From: Nilaparvata lugens
Taxonomy: Eukaryota > Arthropoda > Insecta > Hemiptera > Delphacidae
Assembly (NCBI RefSeq): GCF_014356525.2
Contig: NC_052505.1
Coordinates: 50,409,994 to 50,473,993 of the forward strand
Direction of reading: 5' to 3'
DNA: 64,000 nt
The position numbers and the translations under genes were made by a program. Within the stretch, counting starts at the first letter, position 1, and every line of letters begins with the position of its first letter. This document shows, one piece after another, positions 45,451 through 57,898 of the stretch. The notes under the pieces were generated by a model. It was not told the DNA's origin and searched no databases. It saw only the letters and a list, made by a program, of their open reading frames with translations.

Positions 45451-47397
45451 CCAGAATCTCCTCCAATACTGTCCATCAGAGTAAATTCTGTCCTGTCGTG
45501 TCGGCGAGATTGTACAAATTTTACAAATTGATGAAATCTGGCATGAATATATTATTGTTTAGAATTTTATATAATGGGTCTTCTGGTTTTTAATTTTTGG
45601 ACTTTAAATGTTGACCTCGAAGATTCAGTGGAAAAAGCTATTGGACCTCAATAACTTATTTTGGATAATCTCCAATTGGAGATTATAATATAATGATTTA
45701 AATCATTAACGGCAGTGCTTGACGGCTTATCGGTGTGTAGAACTAATGGCTGTTTGGGTTGTTGTATCGACAATGCTAATAATTTGATGTAAACAGCTAT
45801 GCTACTATCATCAAAAGCTTACCGAGTTGAAAGCAGAGAAAAGTCGGGAGAAAATACTATGCTACTTCAAGTTGTCAATTGCATGCAATTAATAGTCCAC
45901 ACAACAGCTGTGTTTCACTAAGTATTGAATCGCTTGCGTCATTGCATGCAATTTATTATCCTCTCGGCAGCTGATCTATGATGAGTAATATTCTATAGTA
46001 TGGTTTTTACTCTAATATTGGCGTATGAAGGAGGCGCCTTTTCCTTTTATATTATCCTTGAAATGCAAAACTTCCAAAAGCCTTGTATATACGTCGACCC
46101 GCAAATTAAAAAGGAACATACCTGTCAAATTCCATGGAAATCTATTTCCGCGTTTCGCCGTATATAAACATAAAGAGAAATGCAAAACCTTCGACTTGAA
46201 TCTTAGACCGCACTTCGCTCGGTCAATAATGATACATGGGTTGGCTATCACTGTTTCTTGTTTGAAACAAAACTGAAGCTATGCGCTATTTTCCTTGTTC
46301 ATTACATGAAAATTCAAACCCATGAATTACCATACGACCCATTTAATATGTAGATGGATTATGAAGTAGTTATGATCCACAATTTCTATTATTCATGTAT
46401 ATTCAACTTTGTTATTGGTAATGAGCTAATGAGTTTCAGTCGAAGTGACTATAAAATGATTTTTGATATTGATGTTGTTCTTGGATTGAAGCGGAACGTT
46501 AAAGGACGTAGTAGGCCTATTTGTCAATGTTGTTCAACTTGATGCAAGTCCAGTGCACTTTTCCAAGAATAGAAGCCAACTAAATGCAATCTGGGTCATA
46601 TAAACAGCTATTACTTGAAGCTATCAAGTTACCACCTGCATCTAATATGAGAAATTATAGTAAAAAATTCAGTTCAATTTGAAAAATCATGATAATTATT
46701 CAATTCAGTTTTCTTTATTTGTCATGGTTACTTCCTAATTAAGAAAATGTGTTTATGAAAAAAATTATTCGAAGTTTTTGTTTGAATCTCAATTTTTGAC
46801 CCAGATTGGAATAATAAATCCATAAACTTACAATTTGAGGTTCAAGGCGCATTTTTCTCATGGAACCTTCAAATCATTGAGTAAATTGCATTCATGCTCA
46901 TTTAAATGTGAAAACTGAAACTAATTGAATATATACATTTCCATTTGTTACTAGACTACCTGATTATATTATTATATTCTTAATTATTTTACCTTTCTCA
47001 TTCACAAGTTATCTTATTGTTATTTTATTGTGTCACCTCGTGATTCTTGATTCAGTATTAACTAGCTGTGAGTAATTACTGCCATTTGCTAATTGCCATG
47101 ACATGGCTTAACGCCCCAGGTAAACTTTATCATTACTGACTCTAACATCTACTATACAGGTTGTAGCAAATCATCGTCCACTTAGCAAATGAATTCCTAA
47201 TACTTCCTACAAATGCCATCTCATCTTATCTTCAATATTGAAACATTATCTTTCAAGTGTCGGTGACGACAAAGAAGTATTAACATGGTACCTACATGAC
47301 ATGGTTTTTTACCAATCTTATCTAGATGGTATTAATGAAAGGGTGAGAACTCACATACTTGCATGTTTGGATAATTAAAGTAGGTTCATTATACAAA
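45451..47397. other. No supported gene
   Basis: 46020-46260 has overlapping opposite frames in a patch ending ACTTCGCTCGGTCAATAATG, a phrase that looks repeat-derived. The rest is AT-rich. No domain. Confidence 0.45.
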
Positions 47398-47545
47398 AAA
47401 TCATGTTTCTGGACATAGGGGACCTTGAAACTAAAAGAAAACAGGAAATTATGAAACCTTAATTTTTTCTGGAAAGCAATACTTTTCTTATACTTATCTT
47501 TTCTTTTCTTATGGTTGTAGGTAGGGTAAGCACAGTAAGAAGTAC
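47398..47545 (+). mobile_element. Decayed copy of the hairpin-ended repeat
   Basis: Matches 2290-2424 in order: AAAAAATCATGTTTCTGGAC, GGGGACCTTGAAAC, CCTTAATTTTTT, GGAAAGCAATACTTTTCTTA, and a partly destroyed terminal stem. Confidence 0.5.
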
Positions 47546-47639
47546 CAATAAAAAAGATAATGATTTTTCAGAGAAATTTGTTATTCATTGATTATTGTTA
47601 TTTAAAATAAGCTTTGATTTTCTTGATTTTAAAACATAA

Positions 47640-48073
47640 TTATTATATGCAAACCCTTCGCAATCATAGTTTTCAAAAAAATACGAATGTATGAGGATAA
47701 CCAGGTGAGTCATCCCCATAATACAAGATTTGGAGGTTTTGTTTACCCACATTATAGACTTAGCCTGCTGGAGAGTGGCCCGTTTTATATTAGAATGAAA
47801 ATATTCAATTCAATTCCATCTCACATAAGAGAAATTGAGGGCTTGAAGGAGTTCAAAAAAAAAACAATCAGGAAATTCCTTATAGTATTGTGTCCTTACA
47901 GGTTAGCAGAATTCCTTGTTGATTAATGTGTGTTATGTGAAATCTGTTGTGTTGAAATATGAAGGATGGTAGATATTAGATTAAACTTTGACGTGTCTTA
48001 TACTGCGGGATCGTTGCTCCCTTAATGCAGTTCAATAATTGTGACGAACAAGAAAAGTAAGTAAGTAAGTAAG
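47640..48073 (+). mobile_element. LINE 3' end with (GTAA)n tail
   Basis: A plus-strand frame (47687-47926) reads SHPHNTRFGGFVYPHYRLSL, then GPFYIRMKIFNSIPSHIREI and LKEFKKKTIRKFL. HNTR...F.....R......Y..MKIFN.IP..I.......FK is the extreme C-terminus of jockey/CR1-type LINE polymerase proteins. A short 3' UTR follows and ends in a GTAA repeat (48056-48073). All upstream domains are missing, so this is a 5'-truncated insertion. Confidence 0.75.
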
Positions 48074-51000
48074 AGTGCATTTGCTTTCAAGTGAAAACAG
48101 TTGCCAGAAAAGCAAAAGGAATTCTAACTTACGCATAATTTTACTGAAGTATTGTGAAGATTCAAATACAAAACCTATAATGATACCACTTGATTGACAA
48201 GAAACATCTTTGCTCTTCCAATAATCTCTTGATCCCTACCGTGTTCTTTTCTCCGCAATAGATATATATGTGATCAAAGTTATAGTTGAAGATATATGCT
48301 TTAACAAATGTGATGTGTCTTTCATTGTTCGGAGGCTTCTAAATATATTATGAAAAAGTACAACTTTGTAGCTCTTGATGAAAGTATGAGAACTTGGCAC
48401 CTATCTTATAACTTACTCAACTTATTAGACGATAGACCTATTGAACATTTCAGTGTTCCATAAATTGTACAGGATAAACATTGACAATTTATTGAGTTTT
48501 ATTTGAATGCTATGTCAGTAGAGCGAGGACATTATCAAGTAGTTTTTGATTGGTGCCAAGAATTTGAACGCTCATTACTTTGTTCAAGGCTTTTGTGTGT
48601 ATCGTGTGCTCTGGTTAGATTTGCGTGATAGTGTAGCGTTCAGCTGTCTAGGGTGGAACATTTGAACACGGTGTTGGCAATGAATGAATACACTTATTGT
48701 ATTAGTCTCTCTAATATATATCATAAAAAATAAAATGGATTATTTTCCCTGTATAATTATTGGAAATTGAATTTGTGATCTTTCACAACGAAAAATTTTC
48801 AAGTTTCTTCCGCCGAATGGAGTTTGAACGGTTTTGAATCGAAACTTCATGTAAAAAGTTCTAGTTGCTCGTTGCTACACATTTTCAACTTTCTCACGTC
48901 TTCTGAAGCAAATTGTTACGAATTCACTTCTTGAAGCATTTGGTGGATACCTTTTTGACCTCGATACTTCCGCAGCCATTATCCTGTTCCATATTCAGCA
49001 GGCCGAAGTTTTATATCGCATTCTGAATCGAACTTATTTTGTTTTGAAGTATAAAGTCTCCTCTCCGATTTTCTTGCTCTGTGCGCTTTCTGTAGGCCTC
49101 CGGTGAAGTGAGGCAGAGAAAATGGATCGTATTCCTTGAAAATCAAGTACTTCATAAACTTTAAACGAAGCTGGAAATTCGAAGAATAGATATAAAGTTT
49201 GAAACATCGTGTTCCTTGGTCAGATTAGTCAGGTCTTTGATGCTTTTACTAATTGATTAATTAATCAGATCAAGTCTCAAGTTCACAGAAGACTGGGTCA
49301 GCGATAATGTTCCAATCTGTATTATCACCCTTCACTTGCAGCTGCTTTTCAAGTCTAGGAAAATCTGTGAGCTTCATCTTGGTAGCTTGAAGTTTAGCAG
49401 ATCAACCATGAACCTTCTGCGGGTGCCGGGCCTATCACAGAGAGTATTCACAGAATACAGCATGTTGTATTCTGTGGTATTATTCAAACACAATAACAGT
49501 TATCAAGTACCCTTTTTTTAGCAAAACGCAACTAGAAACAAAAATTGATAACTTTTACTGTGTTGCAATAATTTCAGTAGCCCTAATGAGACAAGTGAAA
49601 GTATTATTCGTATCCTTATTGCTTTCTGGTAGCGACAAAATCTGAAAAGATTTGTTCGTCCTCTCCAGAGTATAAGCTTGATTCAGTTCATTCTAGTTTT
49701 CAAATTAATTATTAATTTATGTAATAGGCCTATGAGCTCCTTGTTTTTGTAAACACTTTACAGAGTTAGCATTTGTGTTCGTACATTTTGATTGATTGAA
49801 TGCTGTATGATGGTATTCTCTATTAATAGATACCTACCGTACTAAACAGGCAACGACATTCAGTGCAGCTCCTAGAATATCCTGTAGAATATATTCTATA
49901 GAATATACTGTAGTATAATACGACCAAAGAAATGGGAAGTATTTTTGATCATAATATGGCGGATGATTTGACGTTCTATTTGTGGGGAAAACAGGATCTC
50001 AACTTGAAACTTGTAACTTCTATCAAGCTGCTCTTTAAAATTATATATATTTGTGATTTGAATTTTGTTTTCGTATCGGTGATACTTATATTATTATTAG
50101 TGATTAAGTACCGTATTGATGTTTGGTATGTGATGAAATATTAGTTGAATTTTTCTAATCAATGCCTTTAGAACTATTCTTCAAAGCCTCTGTAGTGGTT
50201 CAAGTGCATTCGTGACACAAAAAGACTTTATTTTACTTATAGAACAAACATAAGGCTTTAATGAATCGTGATGCGGTAATATAGTTGCCTATAACGAGTT
50301 TGTTGACGAATAGAATAACTAAGCAGAGTGCGCCGAAAACATGAACTCGCAAAACAGCGGCCAAAAAAACCTGGTCCGTATCTATTTCCGAACCTGGCAA
50401 TCGGCCAACAAATTAGATAGCAATCGCATCCCATAATACGTCATTGACGCGATCACTTGTTTTGAAAGATGAACAATAATGCGCAACCAAAATAAAGGCT
50501 CAATCACTCAAGTCCTGTTTGGTTATTCATCTCACTAATGATAATTATCCAAGTCATACACTCTTTTTAAGTATTTCAAGTTGAACCATCCAGTCCTTTT
50601 CTTTTGAACTCTCATTTGAGTATTCATAGGAAAATTAATTTTTCAGTTGATTGCCAAGAAACCTTGTGCTTAAAGCAATTTGTAACATTTCTAGTTTTCA
50701 TCAGCACCTTATCGACTGAAACTTACTTTGATCTCAAGTTAGATGAGAAATCATTTCTCGAACTTCTATACCAAGTTCAGAAAAATTATTGAGAAAAATC
50801 CTTTAACAAATCGCTTGCTCACTTTGCAAAGAAGTTCTGAAACGCGTGAAGTACTTCAACAAAAATAAAGAGATTTTGAAAGGCATTATTGCCTTTTTTG
50901 ATATTTCTTGTCTGAAAGCTGCAAAGAAAATCTTGATTGCGACTTTTGGAGCTGTAAATATTGGGTCTGCGCGCTCCACGTCTTTGCTCTTTCAAGACTT

Positions 51001-52630
51001 TATCGCAACCTCTCCACTTTCCTTGAGGAGTATATTGTAAATGGGAATTTCTGGAATCTTTCCCTTTCCGCTACATCTTTCATTCGCTCTATTAAAATAT
51101 ATATCGTTCTGTGTAATGTTGTTGCTGCGACTTTCTTCTCAACAAAGCATGTATTAATTCTTGCTCAGGTTCAAAAGTTTATCGTTGCGTGTTCGGGACC
51201 AGAGAACTTTAGGTCGCCATCCCTTTTGTAAACATTTCTGCAGGAGATAAAACAACCGACCCAGTTGAACAAAGTTAATTTTGCTCAGTAGCCGACATTC
51301 ATTGCTTCATTTCCAAAAACATCTTACAATTTATCTCGACAAAATTCCATTTCATCTCATAATTTGTGATTATATCCCTATTATGAAGAAACCATCTATC
51401 ATAATGATGGGGATCATTATTTCTGCAAGAGAGACTGAAACCCATACTACCCATGATAATGGAACTTTCATCTGGTTCTCAGCCAAACTTCATGCAACAT
51501 ACCTTCAATGAGAGCATGTTTTTCTTACGATGTTGTCTCTAAAGCAAGTTACTTTTGTGTCTAATTTATGGAATGATACGTATGAAATTTTTTTGCCAAA
51601 CAATACTGGACTGAAATGTTACTCATACTACAGTTACTATATGGAGACAGGTTGGCCATTGCAATTATGTTTTCCCGCAGCCTGAAAAAGGAATCTTATA
51701 TCATCTCTTATATCAATTATTGAATTTCATGTTTAGCCTACTGGAGACTGATACCTCAACAGAAAGTATTTTGAAAATAGTTTGTTGAGAGTTAGATCCA
51801 GTTAGTTTTGTGACCATTTCTAGAATTGATATTTCATATCAATTGAAATTGTCATTTCACGACATTGCCTACACAGAAAACCCCCACCTCTGGGGGTTTA
51901 TATCCTTCTCTGTAACTAGGGCATACACAGAATACAACGTTAGAAAAATTCAAGAAAGTGAAACTACTCATCAGGGTGTCCTTGCCAATCGTGGTCATTC
52001 TAATATATTGTAAACTTTGGAACTGTTTTATAGCATTATTATACCAAGTAAACCAATATCATTTGTAAGATAATAAAAGGGGTCATTATATTTTTTTACC
52101 AATACTATACTGTATTTTATTGAGTTAAATATGCTCTGTAGTACATATATATAACACAATTCTCCTATTAAGTTACTGTTTTTTTCCAGAAAGCCCCATT
52201 TTTAAAAGTACTCAATAATTGATTTCAAATGCTTGATCACACAACGTGATACAAGTCATGTATTGTTGTTTGGAGTAGCTGTTGTTACTCGTAAGTTTAG
52301 TAGCCCAGTTTGATTGCAATTTATTATCATTGATTGTGATAGATGCTTTATTGAATGGGTCAAAACGGAGATATCGGATAGACCATTGATGGAAATATTC
52401 AATGTAGTAAGTCAATCAACTAGACTGTTAACAAATCATAATCAGTGAATGTGAAGGCGAGAGGAGAGAGAAACTATAACAGCTATCGACAAGTAGGCCT
52501 AACCAATTGATGGCAACTGCGCTTGTGTGAGGCTGCTTGCTGCTTGTAGTAGTTAGTAGTTGAGGAACAACTACTAGTCGAGATTATAGAACCTTGCCCC
52601 AGTATTACAAGACCCAATAGTATCATGCAA
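48074..52630. other. Long gene-free stretch
   Basis: Several 60-100-codon frames (for example 50604-50792, 50846-51231 and 51281-51511) show no motif and overlap other frames. 49873-49918 contains nested palindromes built on TAGAATATATTCTA. No transposon end is recognised. Confidence 0.45.
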
Positions 52631-52668
52631 GTCTGAGAATGGATCTCTTGTATCATTACTGTATTTCC

Positions 52669-53010
52669 TTTTTCCTCCTCCTCCTCCTACATTTCCCTCC
52701 ATTACCTCCTCCCCCTCTTCCTCTTGTACATCCTCTTCCTTCCTCCTTCAACTCTTTTTCTCCTCCTCCTTCTCTTTCTCTTCCTTCATCTCCCACTTCT
52801 CCACCTCCTTTTTGTTATTCTATTCCTTTTCCCCTTTACCTACTCTTTCTTATTCACCTCCTTTTTATTATTCTATTCCTTTATCTCATCCTATTTCTCT
52901 TCCTCCTTCTGCTACTCTTTCTCCTCCATCTCCTATCCTGTCCCCTCGATTTCTTTTCCTTCCTCCTACGGTTCGACACCTCATCCTTCTCGATTTGGAG
53001 TCTTCTCCTT
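52669..53010. repeat. Polypyrimidine (CT-rich) tract
   Basis: About 340 bases of almost pure C/T on the plus strand in irregular CCT, CTT and TTC mixtures. It opens all three plus frames as Leu/Pro/Ser/Phe-rich peptides, which are composition artefacts. Confidence 0.9.
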
Positions 53011-53984
53011 TTTTGCTCTTTTTTTCTTTCAAATTATCTTCTTTTACCAAAACGTGGAGAGGAAGTTTTTTATCTCAAACATTTTTAATTATTCATAATA
53101 AACTCAACAGAATTGGGAAATTGGAATTGGATTTCGAACTTATCAAAGTCTCACAATGCAGTCATATTATGTGGGAGAACACACTAATCTCAATAATTAT
53201 CTTCTCCTCCTGATATCATATCATATTATTATATAATATAATATTATATTATTATCTCATCAGTTGAATGATTGGGGGATGACAGGGTCGCTTACTATCA
53301 ACGAAGGTAACGCCTCTTCTTCAAAAATACATACATACTATTTGTGGTTGTGTATTTGTGAATTGATGAAAGTGAGAATCGCAGCAGCTCTGAGATTACT
53401 TTCGACATGAAATGCAAGAATGGTCTTCCTAGTACTAAAAAAAGACTTACTAAATAATGAGGTAGAATTCCACAAAAGCCTGCACTGCGGCTTGGTTAAT
53501 GAGGAACTTTTGAGGTAAATATAAAAAGTATATTCGAATATTAAAGCTCCCTTTCTGTCAGTATATATCTCATATGCAGAAGTTGAGAACACTGTTGATG
53601 AGATGAGAATGAAATTGTGACCTGCTTTCGTGAAATATGAATGAATCGAGTATCGTTCATTACTTACACCACAATGTAAACAAACAATAAATGAAATTAC
53701 AATCCAATAGAAGTCACCCGAATCAGTTTTCTTATACTCTTGAAGCTGTTTTCAACTTCAATCATGAATCAAACTGTTCTCAATCACAAAAGCAAATGTA
53801 TTCTTGGAAAACTTAATATATAATATTCGGGATCTCATCCTAAAAATGTGAAAATTCTTTCTGGTGTATATTCAGTTTCAGATGATTTAAATTCTATCGG
53901 TAGAAGCTGTAGCATTGCATTGGTGGAAAATCAGTTGAAATGATTTACATCTGAAATTACAGTATAAAATCTAATATCGGAGGA
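53011..53984. other. No supported gene
   Basis: 53217-53263 is an AT palindrome-rich patch (TATTATATAATATAATATTA). An 84-codon minus frame (53338-53592) lacks motifs. Confidence 0.5.
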
Positions 53985-54438
53985 CCGAGCTTTGCTCTGG
54001 AGTGTAAAAGCATAGAAAATTTGTAACGAAAGATTGCATTTGTAGTTTATATTATTTTGTTTTGAACTTATATTATTTTGTTTTGAACTTTGAACTCTTC
54101 TTTATTTACCTATGAAAATAATCAAATAATAGTCTACTTGAGTAATTTAGTTCCTATGTACTTTTACTTTTAAAATTTCGGGGTGGGGGGGGCTCCAACC
54201 CCTGTGACCCCCCCCCCTGGGTACGGCCTTGCATGTACTCGTTCACTCTCTTCCATTAAGGTATCGACAGACGAAAAAATTTTCAGCTGTTTTTCAAAGG
54301 ACGTATCCTTTATCCTTTTTATGTCCTTCAGTCGAATATATCATAAACCTACTCTATTCCAAATTTCGTGAAAATCGTTGGAGCCGTTTTCGAGATCCAT
54401 TGAACATAAATATATACCCATATAACCACATAACCATA
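53985..54438 (+). mobile_element. Older repeat split by the mariner element (left part)
   Basis: Contains a 21-base unit repeated in tandem (54047-54067 and 54068-54088), a C/G-run patch ending CCTGGGTACGGCCTTG (54178-54232), and CAAATTTCGTGAAAATCGTT with GGAGCCGTTTTCGAGATCC, phrases common near the 3' ends of insect retroposons. It stops at TA (54439-54440). The fitting right part, ATACAGAAATTGCTCGCTTA, resumes at 57901. Confidence 0.45.
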
Positions 54439-54440
54439 TA

Positions 54441-55000
54441 CAGGGTGTCTCACCAAGGTTGTAACCTGGTTGTCACCAGGTTGTCATTGACCATAGATTC
54501 TACTCGAAATTTCTGACAAAAAATGTTCAGTAAACTTTTTTCCTATCGACCTTAGTTTTCGAGATATATCGATTTTTCGATATTTTCAGAATATGCCTAC
54601 TTCCGGTCATTAAATACTCAATAACTCGAAAACTACTGGTCAAATTCAAATTTCAAGGGTATTGTTGGAAAGAGATAAACATTTCAAACAAGATCAATGT
54701 GATTTTATTTGTTTAAAGATATTTTGTAATTGTTTAATAGGGCTTAAACTTGAAAAAATTCTCTTCTTCAAATTCAAAGTGAAATTTCAAACCGTTTTTT
54801 CTCTGTTTTTCTCCGGGTAATTGTAGTGGTTTCAATATTTCAAAAACTTTATAATTTCATAAGCTTTCGAATGAGTATAAATTCAAAAGGTAAGTTCCAT
54901 GATAAAGTGTTGGAAACTGCTAATATCTGGTATGAACACCTTCAAAATAAGGAAATTCACAAACAGCATTCATCAAGTGGTGATCCTAGGGTGAAATCAC
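54441..55000. repeat. Left long terminal inverted repeat
   Basis: Pairs with 57351-57896 inverted. Landmarks present in both are CGATATATCTCGAAAACTA-type sequence, ACTACTGGTC, AAGGGTATTGTTGGAAAGAG, ACGGTTTGAAAT-type sequence and GTGAAATCAC at the inner edge. Confidence 0.85.
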
Positions 55001-55467
55001 AGATTTCTCTCTGACAATATTCACAAGTTTTAATCAACAATAAGTGTATGTTTCAGCCTATTTTCAGTATAGTTTTCAGTGTGCTTTCCAGTTAATTGGC
55101 ATGATAATTATGTATCAACTTTGGCTGTAGTAAGGTCCACGTTATAATGGCAGTGAAGAAAAACGTTGCCAAGTCTCTCCATTTTGCCACTTACTGTACA
55201 CAGCTGTTACTCAATTCATCCCATTAAATTTAATCTAATAATAATTATAATTTCCTTGATAAAATAATAAATTAAATGTCAAATTAATCAGGAAAATATA
55301 TTTTTTTCATAATTTGATTCAAAAATTTGCTTTCATAACTGAGATCAGGTTTTTATTTTTATACAAACCTGGAATGGCGGCTGTTTTGTTGTATGATAGA
55401 AAAGCACAGCAACAGTATTGTCAATCGTACACTGCCATTATAATGTGGACCTCACTATAGTAGAGAA

Positions 55468-56460
55468 GTGTTCGCGTTCATTATCATGAAATTCAACTTG
55501 ATTGAGTACTTGAACATGTTATTGGTGTATGGAGAGTGTGGATGCAATTCAAGAGAGGCAGAGAGAGTATACAGGAGACGTTTTCTTGACCGAAAACACC
55601 AATCTTATAACACGTTTTTACGATTGACAGATGTCAAGATAGTAAGGGTCTAGGATTATTTTCAAGGTACGGGAGGCCCGTCTTAATTTCTAAAGCTTTT
55701 TAGAATCTTATTCTAAAGTATTTCGAGCAGAATCATCGATCCAGCATCCGGCGAGCAGCTGGGATGTTGGATGTTTCAATAATGGTAGTTCAAAGAATAT
55801 TGAAGAACAATAACTTTCGACCATTTCATGATACCCCAGTTCAAGAGTTGAATGAACCTGATACTGTTTCAAGGATGCAGTTTTGCCGTTGGATATTAGC
55901 ACAAGATTGTATTTCAAACATTCTATGAACAGATCACAGATGAGAAAGTACGTTCACAAGAACTGGTGCTGTAGATTTCCACAAAAACTTTTCCACATAC
56001 ATGGACCTTTCATTTTCCCTGCAAGAATAAATGGTGAAGTTTTTATGGTCTTTCTGGCCAATGAGCTTCACGAATTGATAGAAGACGTGCCTCTCAATTC
56101 GAGGCAGAATTTGTGGCTCCAGTTGGATGGCTGTCTCCCTCATTATGCTAGAAACGTCCGTGGGTGGCTTAAAAACAATAATTATTATGCTGGGCGGTGG
56201 ATTGGCCGAGGTGGACCCGTAAGTTGGCCGCCTCGCTCACCTGATCTTACTCCAATAGACTTCTACTTTTGGGGGGTTGTGAAAAGTATAAAGTTGACAG
56301 AGAACCTGTAGAGACCAGGGAGGAACTGATTCTCAGAATTCGATTGATGATTGAAGTAATGAAGAGACGGCCCAACGAAGTGAGACGGGCAACTCGAAGC
56401 TTGATGAACGGCAGCAGAAGTTGCACAAAGAGAAATGGAGGCAATCTTGAATTCCTATAA
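55468..56460 (+). pseudogene. IS630/mariner-type DDE transposase, frameshifted
   Basis: The N-terminal frame reads NMLLVYGECGCNSREAERVY then RRRFLDRKHQSYNTFLRL, the first helix-turn-helix unit of this insect transposase type. After a break near 55655, a second frame holds SSIRRAAGMLDVSIMVVQRI then LKNNNFRPFHDTPVQEL (second helix-turn-helix and linker). A further frame (55883-56311) gives the catalytic C-terminal half: LQLDGCLPHYARNVRGWL (second Asp, in QLDG) and PRSPDLTPIDFYFWGVVK (third-acid block, PDLTPIDF). At least two frameshifts or stops lie between the pieces (near 55655 and 55925), so no complete enzyme is made. Relatives run roughly 330-350 residues, which matches the span. Confidence 0.8.
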
Positions 56461-56589
56461 GCAGTGAGCATGACATGTAATTTGATTATCATCTGAACGA
56501 TTGCCATCAGTATTTTGAATTCTGTCATTCATCTACTTTGAATTATTATTCTATGAATAAATTTTGTTGGATCTTGTAAAAGTGTATGA

Positions 56590-57310
56590 TTAATCTATAT
56601 ATATAAAAGCGAAATGGCACTCACTCACTCACTCACTCGCAGAACTAGAAATCTACCGGACCAAAAACGTTCAAATTTGGTAGGTATGTTGTTGGCCCTT
56701 TAGAGGCGCACTAAGAAATCTTTTGGCAATATTTCATCTCTAAGGGTGGTTTTTAAGGGTTTAAAGTTCGTCTTTTAGCATGTATGTTCTTCTTATTCTC
56801 TTAATTATAATTGAAAAATGTCCATACCTTATGTTATTAATATAGAACTATAATCTAGAGAGAGTACCTCATCGAAACAGTTGTTAACTGGTAACTAAAT
56901 TAATAATTTTGTCAGGTTGGCATTAAGTTGAGTTGACTTTGTTAGGTTGGCACCAAGTTTAAGATTGAAATGCATTTATCGCGGAAAAATTGATTGGACA
57001 CTGCTACTTTAATCAGAGCTATTCCTGGGAATATTATATTACTAGCCGTCAGGCTCGCTTCGCTCGCCATATCCGTTTAGCCAGACGTTTAGTCTGGACC
57101 CCCGACTGGATCGTCCTAACATATGATAAAAATGCTCAAATGAAAAATGTTTTAAGATATTAAAACATTTTAATATCGCTTCGCTCGCCTCGCTTCGCTC
57201 GCCTGCTGATCTCATTCTTGGACGATCCAGTCGTGGGTCCAGAGGGCGGAGCCCCCTGGCTAGACGGATATGGCGAGCGAAGCGAGCCTGACGGCTTGTA
57301 TTTTATATAG
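56590..57310. mobile_element. Nested repeat with TCTATATATATAAAAGCGAA head
   Basis: Starts TCTATATATATAAAAGCGAA followed by GGCACTCACTCACTCACTC, a head I associate with Helitron-like and related insect repeats. The part from about 57047 carries a GC-rich inverted repeat. Read on the minus strand from the left arm, the end is GACGGCTAG followed by T, compatible with a CTAG-type Helitron terminus. Class uncertain. It lies between the transposase and the right TIR and probably inserted later. Confidence 0.4.
57053..57296. repeat. GC-rich inverted repeat (about 70-bp arms)
   Basis: The left arm (57053-57118: GCCGTCAGGCTCGCTTCGCTC onwards to GGATCGTCC) pairs with the right arm 57222-57296. Between the arms are further CGCTTCGCTCGCCT direct repeats. 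The right arm has extra GGCGGAGCCCCCTGG. Confidence 0.85.
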
Positions 57311-57350
57311 GATTAAGGTTATATGCTACAGAAAATAATGCAATAATCAG

Positions 57351-57896
57351 GTGATTTCACCTTTAAGGATCATCACTTGATGCATGCTGTTTGTGAATTT
57401 CCTCATTTTGAAGGTGTTCATTCCAGATTGTAGCAGTTTTGAACAGTTTGAGCAGTTTTGATTTACCTTTTCGAATTTATACTCATTCGGAAGCTTATGA
57501 AATTATAAATGAAGCTTATGAAAACACTACAATCACCCGGAGAAAAACCGAGAAAAAACGGTTTGAAATTCCACTTTGAATTTGTAGAAAAGCATTTTTT
57601 CAAGTTTAAGCCCTATTAAAAAACTACAAAATATCTTAAAACAAATAAAATTTCATTAATCTTGTTAGAAATGTTTTTCTCTTTCCAACAATACCCTTGA
57701 AATTGAAATTCGACCAGTAGTTTTCCAGTTATTGAGTATTTGATGGCCGGAAGTATGCATATTCTGAAAATATCGAAAAATCGATATATCTCGAAAACTA
57801 AGGTCGATAGGAAAAACGTTTACTGAACATTTCTTGTCAGAAATGTCGAGTAGAATCTATGGTCAACGGCTGTTACAACCTTGGTGGGACACTCTG
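57351..57896. repeat. Right long terminal inverted repeat
   Basis: Inverse of 54441-55000, starting GTGATTTCAC at the inner edge and ending GGTGGGACACTCTG at the outer edge, followed by the TA duplication. Confidence 0.85.
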
Positions 57897-57898
57897 TA

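Larger units (their letters stand above)
54441..57896 (+). mobile_element. Complete Tc1/mariner-superfamily element with long TIRs
   Basis: Flanked by TA on both sides (54439-54440 and 57897-57898). The ends are CAGGGTGTCTCACCAAGG and the reverse complement of CAGAGTGTCCCACCAAGG. The terminal inverted repeats are long: the left is 54441-55000 and the right 57351-57896, paired throughout with small indels (for example about 14 extra bases on the left near 54465). Between them lie the transposase region (about 55468-56460) and a GC-rich inverted-repeat island. The transposase is broken, so the element is inactive. Confidence 0.85.

Noticed and set aside
50604..51231. Series of plus-strand ORFs suggesting a split gene
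   Set aside because: Separate frames with stops between, no recognised family and no convincing introns.
52639..53213. Leu/Pro/Ser-rich protein frames of 124-149 codons
   Set aside because: Three overlapping frames in the same polypyrimidine tract. This is a composition artefact.
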